Origin: Mermis nigrescens
Lineage: Eukaryota > Nematoda > Enoplea > Mermithida > Mermithidae
Reading direction: 5' to 3'
DNA: 64,000 nt
Assembly (NCBI GenBank): GCA_036768485.1
Contig: JAVLUZ010000616.1
Coordinates: 136,806-200,805, forward strand
The position numbers were made by a program, and so were the translations under genes. The notes below the pieces were generated by a model. It ran no database searches. It worked only from the letters and a program-made list of their open reading frames with translations, and was not told the DNA's origin. This document shows positions 11,801 to 23,800 of this stretch, piece by piece. Every line of letters begins with the position of its first letter. Within the stretch, counting starts at the first letter, position 1.

Positions 11801-14800
11801 AAAAGCAGATTCGAAATCGGTGCCAAAAATTGCTGAGACGGAAGTGTTTGAAATTATTCAGAGTACCAGTGTTTTTTTTGTATTCGGCGAAGATTTTCCC
11901 CGATAGTACAAAGACTTTTTGGTACCGTCTTTGTACATGTACAAAAATTTTTGGAGGAGAATTGCAAAAAGGGTCTAAAATTCGAAAAATTTTCGGCGCT
12001 TCCCACCGAAATGAGTAATTGTGTGTCCTATATATTTTTATAGTGGCAGAAATTGCATTTCAAAAGGAGAAATGTAAAATTTTTCGGCGCTTCGCGCCGT
12101 TTTAAGACGATTCTTAGCGATTTTTGCCTTCAGAGACTCGAAAATTACCTAAAATAAACTACCAAAAGTCGAACAGCTCTGTTTTTACAACACTAAAATC
12201 GCTACTGGTACCATATTTTAGTATCCAAAAATTTTGTGTGTACAAAATGTACGAAGATTTTTGGAAAGACAAAAACTGTAAAAAAGGTGTGAAATTTCCA
12301 AAAATTTTCGGTGCTTCGCACCGGAGTGAGTAATTGTTTGTCCTATATGTATATCTTTAAAATGGCAGAATTTGCATTTAGAATGGAAAAATGTCGAATT
12401 TTTCAGCGCTTCGCGCCGTTGTAATTTTTGGCGTCAGAATTCCAGAAATTATCTAAAATACACTACCAAAGATCGAAAGCCCTGTTTTACGACACTAAAA
12501 TCGCTACTGTACTATATTATAGTACACAAAAATTTGCATGTACAAAATGTATAAAGACTCTTGGGGACCATCTTTGTACATGTACAAACGGACCTTGTAC
12601 AAAAAACATTGCTTTACACTATGTTAAATATGGAAATTATGTATTTTATCTTACATAAGTCAGTAGAACGCGCCACGTAAGAGTTTTAAATTTCGGAGAG
12701 AATATGTTAGAATTATTTTTAAATATTCAGTCCTACTACGATCACTTCGCCCGTTCCGATTTCATATTAACACACAGGAAAGTCATAATTTGCATTAACT
12801 CCAATGCAAATACCTCAAAAACTCGACGGCTACAAAAATTCTAAGCGTAGATTTGGAATTAGCGCAAAAAGCTGATGTATAATTAATTAATTTCGTTTCG
12901 GATGAAAACGAAAAATTCAAATTTGTTGATCGGTTTAATTATTTGCCAACATGATCTTTGAGGGGGTTCCCCCAGAAAAATTTTCACCCCCACCAGATTT
13001 TGCAATTTTCCGAAAAATTCTCAAAAATTCGTAGAAAACGTGCTGTTTTAAGCGCTTTTAGCTATCTGTTCGCCCAAACGAGTCGAATTCCCGGCGCTTC
13101 GCGCCATGTACTCATAGGTGGGACCGAAATTCTGGGGGAGGCGCAAGATTTTTCAAAGGTCAAAAATTGTCTTAAAAATGGTGGTATGGCGAACAAAACA
13201 CCATTTTCAACGTTGCTCATCGAGCGCTATCCATTGGCATCAAAAAATTGGAGAAAATTAAGAAAAAATTTAAAAAATTGAATTCTGCGGGGTTTCTAAA
13301 AGAGGGGGGTATTCGGCCTTCTGGGTGTGTGCATACGCCCCAACTCCCCCTCCGCTCACGTGAGCATACAATCACTTTCTAACTATATTTTGTATTATTT
13401 GTTCGAAATTTCCTGATAGTTTTTCGATATTTCTCCATGATTTCACACCCTGCAAAGATGGAGCATCATCAGAAACGCCGAAAAATGATGTTTCAGACGT
13501 GTATTCAATTTTCAGGTCCGAGAAGGCACGTTAACCTTTAACCCCCCCAGAATTCCCATGCTGTTTGAATATAAAGTATAAAATATTATAAAATTATTGT
13601 TCGGAGCAATCGCGTACAAAACTATTTTTGAATAAAAGATTAAAAATAATTTAATATTTTTACTTTTAATAAAACAATAAAGAACCAATAAAACTTTTTA
13701 ATTAGAATTTAATTGAAATTTATTGACTCATCGGAGCATAAAGACATAAATGATTAACTATATAATAAAAATCTTAAATACGTTGCAATTTTATACAAAT
13801 AATAATAAAATAATGAAATAAAAATAATTTTCAACAAATTAAATAAATATAAAACAGTTAATCGAATAAGCACCAGCAAATAAATAATATGAAACGAAAA
13901 ACTACACATATTTTCAATTGTCTATAAGACTCAAATTCGTTTGCGTACGTAAAAACGTATATTGCCGATTGCCAAAATTTTAGGGAATCGAAATTTCTCG
14001 GTCATAAAGAAAAATCAGAAAATTTATTCATTTTAGTCGGAAAAACGTAATTTTTTGCGACGTTTTTCGCCGAATTCTAAGTAAAGGATTGCATTTCGCC
14101 AACCTCTTATTGATCTTTTCATTTTTGTCAAAAAGTTGCGTTTTTCTCATCTTTTTTTATTACTAGTGAAAAAAATTATTTTTTATTATGTTTTTATTAC
14201 TATTTTTATTACTTTTTTATTTTTTATTACTTTTTTATTTTTTTATTACTTTTTTATTACTATTTCTTATTTTTATTTTTACTCATTATTTTTATTTTTT
14301 GGATCCTCCGTTTTTTTACCAGCGCATATTTCCGCATTTCCAAAAAAAGCCATGTGAAATGAAGTTTTAAGTAAAATCGAACGGGTAATTTGGCCCAAAA
14401 AGGGCACATAAACACATTTTTTGATGATGACCATCCGACGGAATTCCGACGCTAAATAAATTCAGCTTCTTTGATTGGTCAACGGTGGAATGTTTTGAAA
14501 GTAAAAAAATGAATTTGGACAAATGACGGTTTGGCCCGGGGTAGGGCAGTTGGCCCGTGTGGAGGGAAGCGGTAAATACCTAAAAATCCTATATTTTCAG
14601 CGAAAAAAATGTGCAAAAAAGCGCATAAAAATGGCTAAAAGCATAAGATTTTGCCTAAAAGTCTAAGGGAGGGTAGAAATCGAAATTTCAATTTTTTAAA
14701 AATAAAGAATACGTTCCCCCACTCCTCCTGCATGCCATAGGTGTTCAAGGTCAGGGTTGGCACGGGGGGTGAAATGCCAAAAATCTAAAACAGTAAATTT

Positions 14801-17800
14801 AAAGTTCACGATTTTTTTGCCGTTTTAATGATCAAAATGGTCAAAATAGCGTATAAAACGTTTTTTCGTGTTAATAACACATTTTAAAAGCATTTTTAGT
14901 CCATTTTGACTGCATTATATCACTTTAAACACTAAAAAATGCAAAGCTTCATTAATTTTGGGCGCTTTCTGAGCAAAAAGTACTAATCTGGCGCGAAGCG
15001 CCGGAAAAATTTTTGACGTTTTCACTGATTTTGATGTCAAAAATGATGCAGAACAAGACCTGTTTGCTCAAAATCGCCGGACAGTACCGGTCTAGCTGAC
15101 CCCTCAGGGGGGTAATAACCCCCTCACCCCCCTATGTGCATGTGTGCTGCATGCATGAATGAATATCCATGCATACCCCACACTCCAGACGTCTATGGCC
15201 GGACCGTATCGTTCTTCGCCGAATAATAATTCGGGCGGCCTATACCACAACGTTATCACTTTATTAGTATAGGGCCTTTCGCGGTCCGTTTGATACAACC
15301 GGCTGAGACCGAAATCGGCCAGTTTAATCGTACCCCTGTAATATCAAGAGCGCGGAATACGAACGCAAATATTTTTTTCATTTCATCTTCATTTTTGTAC
15401 GAAAAAAGGGTTTTTTATTTTGCGTTCATTTTCGCAACTTACTTATGTATTCAATTTTTTCTTTTCCTTTATTTTCATATTACTTTTTTCTTATATTTTC
15501 AAATTATTTTAAATTTTTTTTACACAAAAGTGTAAAATCCTAAACGATAGTTTAAAAGGCCCAGACTGGTAAAGCTTCCGATTCGTAGCTTTGTCGAACT
15601 ATCGGCCTAGCCGTTTAAACAGCGAAATCAAACAAAAATTATCGTATACCACGGTCTGCCTCAGATTCAATCACTCGTAGGAAAATAGATCATAGATCGT
15701 TGACAGGCACGTATCTCTGGAGGGAATGGTGAGGAGGCTACGGGCCCACCAAAATTCAGGAAAAACCGGACTTTTTAAACGTTATTTTGGCCCATTTTTG
15801 GCCTTTTTGGGCTTAGTCCCCCCGAAAAAGAATTAGTGTTGGTATCCCCCTCCAAATTGGTGTTGGTCCCCCAAAAATAGGACGGCCAGCTATGTGCCTG
15901 ATCGTTGACCGTTAAACTTTAAACGTTGCCACTAATTAGTATAGTACAACATATTACAGAGAAACCACGCTGATTTGACTGTCCACACTTCGCACGCACT
16001 TTCATTTTACATTTTTTACTTCTTTCACCTTACACTTTTTACTGCTTGCACTCTAGCGCTATCAGCTAACTTTACGCTTTCATTTCATTTCACTGAACTT
16101 CACTTTACACCTTATTTTAACTTTGCTCTGCGACTTAATATTCACTACGGTTGCGCCGTACACAATATAAATAAATGTACACTTTACACTTTACACTGCA
16201 TTTACAGATTACTTTACTTTCCTTTCACGCTGTTCAGTATGCAAGGGAGAAAACTCGATCCAGGAAAATTATAATACAGAAGTCTCGCTTGCGCTTTACT
16301 TCCGGCGTCTGTATTTTTACTGTCTACTTCATTGTCTTCATCATGAATATCATTATTCTTTAGCACAAAAGCAGAAAAACTTAATGAAACCAAATCCGAA
16401 AATTTTATTGGCCATAGGGCCATACATGATCTTGGGGAAGGGGTTTCAACCCTGCAGAATCATTTTTCACCCCCCGCAAAAAATTTTTCACCCCCAGAAA
16501 TGGCGATTTTTCAAGTTTCCTAAACTTAGCTGAAAATTGGTAGAAAAAGTGTCTTTTTAAGGGTTTTTGGCTATCTATTTGCTCAAAATCGCCAAACTTT
16601 CGGCCCTTCGCGCCAAGCGATATATTGGTCAATTTATTCGACTTTTTTCGAAATTTTTTTATATGATTTTATGCTCTAGAAGGATAGAGTATCGTCATAA
16701 ACGCCAAAAAACGATGTTTTTTAACACGTACCGGCCATTTTTGAGCCCAAGAAATGCACTTTAGGTTTTCACCCCCTGAATTCCCATGCTGTGCATGCAT
16801 GCATAGGGCCACTATTAAATTTGTTAGGACCGTCTCCTTTTACTCGAAAAATATTAATTTACGCGTTAGATATAAGTCATTAATACCGCGGGAAGTAACA
16901 TAAATTTGAGTTTTTTATAATTTAGCAATAATACTAATAATCATATGTACATGTAACAGGGGGATAGGGGACAACCCCCACCCAAAGTTGATTGTCTCCC
17001 CTACCCGAAGTGTGTTGTTCCCCCATCACCCAAAAGTCCGAAAAGTTTTGACACCCCCCCCCCCCGATTTTCGGAAAAAACTGATATTTTATGGCCGTTT
17101 TTTACGTTTTTTCGCCATTTTGGCCAAAAACTACAGGTCATTCACACCCCCCCCCCTAAAAATAGCCGGGGCCCCGACCGAAATTTCGAGCCGCTACCTG
17201 TACGCTAATAACAATACCAATAATGATAATAATAACAATTATTATTACTTACATTACTACTATTATTAGTATATAATTATTCTTTATTTATTCTTATTTA
17301 TTGAATATTTATATTAATTATGATAACTATTAATACTTATGTGTATACGTAAGTTTACGTCGACACTTGCTGCATCAACTACCTATCGTATATTGTACAA
17401 AAAACATAATCAACAAAATTAATTAAAAATCAAATATATTTTTTCACATAAATTTCCCAAAAAAGTCCCGAACTTAGTCTTATTTAGATAAAAAATCTCA
17501 AAATCATGGCCGGTTAAAAAAAATAGGATCGAAAAATTTACGGAACAGGCAATTAAAAATTTAGGCCCGTTTTTCCAGAAAATCGGAAATTTAATACTGA
17601 AGATTAATTACGTCTGGGCTAAAAGAATGTTTGTAAATTTTTTGAAAGAAATTATGCGTCAAGATTTGCCAAAAATTATGCCTCAAACGCCAAATAGTTG
17701 TCCAAAATTCTGGGGCAACGCCAAATTTTTGTCAAATTTTATGGTGGCAAAGACCAAATCTTTGCCAAAAATTATGCGTCATTACGGGCTGAACTTTCAA

Positions 17801-20800
17801 CGAAAATTGAGCGTCAAGGGCTAAATTATTACCAGAAATTATGCACAGAGGGTCAGAATTTACTCAAAAACTATGTGTCAAAGGCGGACACGTGTTCTAG
17901 GGGGGGGGATTTGGATTTTTTTGTCACCTTCCCCCAGAATAACAACTGACCCTCCGAAAAACGGCTGGCTCGCCCAGAATTATCGATTTTTTGTAAAAGT
18001 AGTAAAAAGCGTGCCTTCTTAAGTGTCTTCAGCCCATTTTCGGCTAAAAAATCTCGATTTTTCGGCGCTTCGCGCCATACGCACATTTTCTGACCATATT
18101 TTGTTCAATTTACACAATTTATTCAATTTTTTCCGAAATTGTTTATACGTTTTTATATTCTAGAAGGAACGAGCATTGTCCGAAAGGTCAAAAAACATTG
18201 TTTTTGACGTGTACCCATCGTTTTTTGGCCCAAAAAAGGCACATTTTAAAAAAATTTTGGGCCTGACCCCCAGAAATCTTATGCTTCACATGTATATATG
18301 GTCGAAGGCCAAATTTTTTTCAAATTTTTATCACAAATTTGCAGCTCACTTATTATTGAGCAAAATATTGGAGCATTTGATGTCGCGGTGAAGGAAATTT
18401 TTAGCGTGGCAATAGGCCAGACCGGCTAATAATTGCTTCATAAACGAGGCGATGTGGATCGGGCTAAATTCAACGTAACCGCTTTCCAACAAACCCATCA
18501 AATCGTGGTCCATATATTCGAAGACGAGATAAAAGGCGCCTGAGAAAACTTAACTATTAAAACGCAGGCAATAATTCAAACGATATAACGCTCACGGAAA
18601 AAAACAATTGAGAATCAAACTACAGTAAGCTACAGTAAGCCACGCAAATGGCGTCTTAACATGCCAATCAAATACAGTGGATAGGCTAAAAAAATATATG
18701 ATCATGAAAAAATCGGACAATCGAGCTACAGTAACACGCTTAAACGACGTAGTACGGCAAAAAATACATGATCGTGAAATAGTCGGAGAGTCGAGCTACA
18801 ATAAGACTCGTAAATGACGTCTCAAACTCAAAATACGTACAGTATGCCAAAAAATATACGCTTATGAATATCGAGCTACAGTAAGCCACATAAATATGTA
18901 AGGTCTCTCGACGTGTTAATAAAATACAGTATGCCGAAATAATTTGCCCTCGTGAAAAAATCAAAGGATAGAGCTACAGTAAGCCACATAAGCGACGCCC
19001 CTTCAAACAATGTCAATAAAATACAGTGTAAAGTAAACAGTATCCGTCCAACAGAAATTCGAAACAGCCGGCCTACAGTACGCCATGGTGTAAAGTAAAT
19101 CATAAAAATAATTGTAAATAAAATCGAGTGTACACACTCATTTTCTAGCATATCCGAATGGCGTAGATCGCCTAGAGTAGGCTACGATGCCGACCGGTAA
19201 AACAAATACTGTTCTTTACACATATTTAAAAATAACCTTATTTAATACTGCTAATTTTTTGAATCGTAAAAATTTGTCATAAGCGATTTATAATTATATT
19301 CGAATTGAACTTATTGGCTTTAAAAACGAACTTCTTGTTTACACTAGCATTATAGGGCAGTACAGTCTGATAAATTTGTGTAAACGACAGACGTACATAT
19401 ACGATGTGTATCACGAAGTACTGTAAGGCTCTCGTTTATTTTCATTGATTTCATTCGCTTATGTCATTTTTCATTAAATTATACACATTTCGTCGCTTTC
19501 TCTCTAATTTTAGCCTTTTTCATTCATTTTTGTTTCATTTCCCACTAGATTCATTCATTTTAGTCGTTTTTCATTCGTTTTCATTCAAGCTTCCCCGTTT
19601 TCATTCGTTTCCCTTCAATTTTATCCGTTTTCTTTCATTTTTGCCCAATTACCTACCAATTTTGTTATGCGTAATGCCTTCTGAATATTCAACACGATTC
19701 CATTTCTTTACGGTTTCGCATTATATGTGTCTGTGTGTGTGTGTGCATAGGAATTTCGTCACAATGATGAGATTAAACTGCTAAATATGAATGAATACAA
19801 AAAATATACAAAATACACAAAAGATAAAAAACAGGTACACCGTAGAAAAAGAGAAAATGATGTAAATGAATAAAAAACGTACAGAATATATAAAAAAGGA
19901 AAACTAAAAAATACGCAAAATGCATTAAAAAAGAAAAATACACACAACAGATATAAATAGCGAAAATACGTCAAACAAAATATAGAGAATTCGCCTTTAT
20001 AATTATGAATTCAGGCCGTAAAAATATATAAAATACGTTGAACAAACACACGTTATGTATGTACATACACGAAAACGAAAATAAAAAGTACAAGATGCAT
20101 AAAGGGCAAAAAATACATAATGTAAAATTCGCGTTAAATATGTAGGCATTAATTTCGGTCCAACGGTTTCAGCGACCAATAACATTAAATTTCGAAATCG
20201 CATAAAATATGCAAAATATACTTAAAAGGAACGAAAAAATTCACGAAAAACATGAATAAAAAGAAAATAAATACATACAAAATACATAAAAAATATAAAT
20301 ACATGAACATACACAGGCCCGTAATTCAAGGGGGCGATGGGACCTGCCCCCATCAATAAATGGGAAAATTTTTTGTTTTCCCAAGGCTCCCTAAACGAAC
20401 ACTTAAAAATTGGCGAAGTGTCGTCTAAACGCCAAAAGAGGTTTTAAGAGTACTTTTGACAGTAAACTCGAAATATTCGGTGCTTCGCGCCGGGCTGGGT
20501 TTTTTGTTTAATGCATAGTGGTGTCTTCTAAACCGCTAAAAATCAGTTCAAATTTGAGTTACCGCCATAGAGAGCATGTCACATTTTCATGCAGAGCTGT
20601 ACGCCGGATTCATTGCTCAGCTGTAGTTTTTGCCATCTAGCTCACTCAAAACAGCTCAAATTTGAGGTTTGACATGGGAAACATGAAATTTTCCGACGCT
20701 TCGCGCTGTATTTATTGTTTATATGGGTTGTTTGTCTTCTGACCCGCTAAAAACGGCTCAAGTTCGAACGTTGACATGCAGAATACGTCGATTTTGTTCG

Positions 20801-23800
20801 GCGCTTGGCTGCCGGATTATTCATTATCCGTATGTTTTTCTCTGTAGAGCACAATGATTAAGTCATGAAAGGCAAGAGATTTCGAAATAATACGTCGATT
20901 AAGTGATGAGAAATCAGCTTAAATGATAAATTTGCTGTATATCAACATGAATATATGAGCGAAAAGCGTCTAAATTTTTGGCTGAAATTTTGCTCCACCA
21001 TCGTATAGACTAGCCGAGATACGCTTCAAAACTGTCTTTACTTTTATCTACTCAGTGTTTTCGAGAATCTGGCCTCAAAAGTTTTCGGCCTCCGCGAAAT
21101 AAATCCTGTATACGGACCTGAACATACATACGTATGAAATTCGCGTTGTGAGGGATAAAGCGAATTTTGTTTAGATTTTATGCATTAAAAAATTCGTTAA
21201 AAATTAAAGATACGCAGGGACTGAAATACATAGAAAATAATATTTCTTAAGCAAAAGGTGGTGTATTATCTATAAGCCGCCGTATATACCTACATGCACA
21301 GATCATGGGAATTCTGGGATTATAAAGTACCTTTTTTGGGTCCAAAAAATGGTTAGGTACGCGTCAAAAACATCGTTTTCAGCGTTTCTGACGATGCTCT
21401 CTTACTACAGCATAGGAACATTAAAAAACAAATTTCGAAAAAAATCAAAAAAGTCGGAAGAAACTGTACAAAATATAGTCAAAACCAGTTTATTTTTAAA
21501 GTGCCGAAAATTTGGCACTTTTGAACAAATAGATAGTTAAAACCGCTTAAAAAAGCATACTTTTTACAAATTTTTAGAAAATTTCTGGGAACCTTCAAAA
21601 AAAACCAGCAATTCTGAGGGGGGGGGGGGCGGTGAAAAAAATTTCTACGGGGAGGGGGTGAAAAATTTTTGCCGCGGGTAAAAATTCTTCTTGGGGGAGT
21701 GAAAAACCCGCTTTTAACCCCCCAGATAATCAAGTGATTACCGCGATCTTTGCAAAATTCGGTCGGATCGACTTTATCCGTCACGATATCCTTCAATTTA
21801 ACGATATTCTTGTGATTGAGTTGTCGTAAAATTTTGATCTCTCGCACGGCTGTTATAGGGAAGCCCTCCTTTTCGTTCTCCAATCGCACCTTCTTCAACG
21901 CGACCAGTTCGTCTTAGAAAAAAATGGTAAATTCGTTTTTTCCTTTATTTTCTCAACATTTTTTTCCGTTTTTTTCATTTTTTTAAATTTTTTAATTCTA
22001 ATTTTTTTCAAATAAAAATCGATAGGAGCATGCGAGTGAAATAATCCTAACTTTTCGGGTGGGTCATTTCGTTATTTTCCATTTTTTATACATTTTTCCG
22101 CTTGTTCTTTATTTTTCCCTTCCTTGCTAATTTTTGTTTTTCTATAAAAACTGTTTGAATCATACACGTGACAGAGGGAATGGGGGTCCCCACCCCGAAG
22201 AAAGTCGGGCGCCCGCCCCCATCCTCTGCTAAAGCCAGAAAGTTTTTGACCCGCCCCCTTGATTTTTGGGAAAAATTAAATGTTTTGGCCGTATTTTTGT
22301 CAAAAAATATTTAAGAGGTACATAAAATATCAAAACATCAAACACCCACTAAAATATGGCAGGTAACCCCCTTCATTAGAAAATGGCCGGTAACCCCCAA
22401 GATTTCGAGCCGTTACATGTATGGTTTGAATGTTTTTCTAAGCGAAGTGTGTCGTCGATATACGATATAGGAGCACGCAAGTAGAGTGATTTCAAGTTTC
22501 GAATGGGCCGAGCTAGCCATTTCTTGGGGTTGTTTGCTAAATAACTAAATGTTGATTAAAAAAGTCAAAAAACCATAAGAATGAAGTTGTTTCCGACAAA
22601 AATCAGAAGGGATCTGGGGAAAGGCCGAAAAATACAATTTTCTTAAGTTTTTATTCTATTTTACCATCTTCGTCTCACTTACCTCCATACATGCACAGCA
22701 TGGGAATTCTAGGGGTGGTGGGTGAAACCTAAAGCGCCTTTTTTGGGCCCAAAAATGGCCGGTACGCGTTAAAAAACATCGTTTTTTGGCGTTTTTGACG
22801 ATACTCTATCCTTCTAGAGCATAAAATCATGAAAAAATTTTTGAAAAAAGTAGAATAAATTGACCAATATATCGTTTAAAACATGAATATATGGCGCAAA
22901 GCGCGCGAAAGTTTGGCGATTTTGAGCAAATAGATAGCCAAAAACCCTTAGAAAGACACTTTTCTACCAATTTTCAGGTAAGTTTAGGAAACCTTTAAAA
23001 AATCTCCAATTCTGGGGGGGGTGGAAAATGATTCTGCGGGGGGGGGGTGAAACCCCCCGATATCATGTATGCTTACCTCACTCCCAAGCGTTATATTGAA
23101 AAGACAATACATTCTTGAAAAAAAATTAATGTGAAGAATGACATCGAACATAAAAAATTTAAAAAATTATATTAAAGATAATGTAATAATTTAAATAATT
23201 TAATACATAATTCATTATTCTACGGATACGCCCATCTCCGTAGCCCGAAAGTCGTTCTACAAAAATTACGCAGTTTATTTATGAAGTGACGCTGAATTTG
23301 ATTTACAATTTAAAGAATGGAATATAAGATACAAGCCTGAATAATCTTAGGGGGTTTAAGGGCCCCAGAAAAAAGTTTCAACCCACCCCCAGAATTCGCG
23401 AGTTTTCGGAAGTTCCTGAAAATTTTTCTTAAATTCATAGAAAAGGTGCTTCCTTAGGCGTTTTTGTCTTAGATTTGCTCGCAAGTATCAAAGTTTCGGT
23501 GCTTCGTATCATACACTCATTGTTTTGACTGTTTTGACTATATTTTGTTCAATTTTTCAGACGTTTTTTTTGATTTTTTCGGAATGTTTTATGTTTTTAT
23601 GCTCTAGAGACATAGCGCATCGTCACAAACGTCGATAAACGATGTTTTTAACGCGTCACTTACCAGACGTGTTCTGAGGGGTGGCGAGTTTTGACCCCCC
23701 TCCGCAAAATGGCTGCACACCCTTCACCCAGAATTATCGATTTTCTTTTAATAAAAAATTAGTAAAAGTCGTAAGAAGTGCGCCTTTTGAAGCGTTTCAG

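Larger units (their letters stand above)
10044..15176 (-). other. Cdk12: Cdk12 intron 12
   Basis: 5133 bp, GTATGC...AAG. 10080-10680 is A-rich low-complexity sequence. It then holds I (10841), a C-type fold-back (11234), a long E copy (11867), an A copy split by F (12947-13565), A/T-rich tracts (13570-14000; T-rich 14140-14300) and a K repeat (14745). 15093-15160 is a C-run block also seen near 31461 and 53165. Confidence 0.85.
15336..18349 (-). other. Cdk12: Cdk12 intron 11
   Basis: 3014 bp, GTGAGC...CAG. T-rich stretch 15380-15530, then elements H (15704), A (16421), G (16942) and B (17890). 15975-16210 is rich in TTTACACTTTACAC words. 17213-17630 is AT-rich with nothing recognised. 17640-17880 repeats AAAATTATGCGTCA-like words. 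Confidence 0.85.
18540..21741 (-). other. Cdk12: Cdk12 intron 10
   Basis: 3202 bp, GTAATC...CAG. From the acceptor side it holds a roughly 95-bp satellite (18608-19190), a TTTCATTCGTTTT-like pyrimidine tract (19440-19660), an A-rich low-complexity stretch (19790-20300), element J (20314) and element A (21289), which abuts the donor. Confidence 0.85.
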
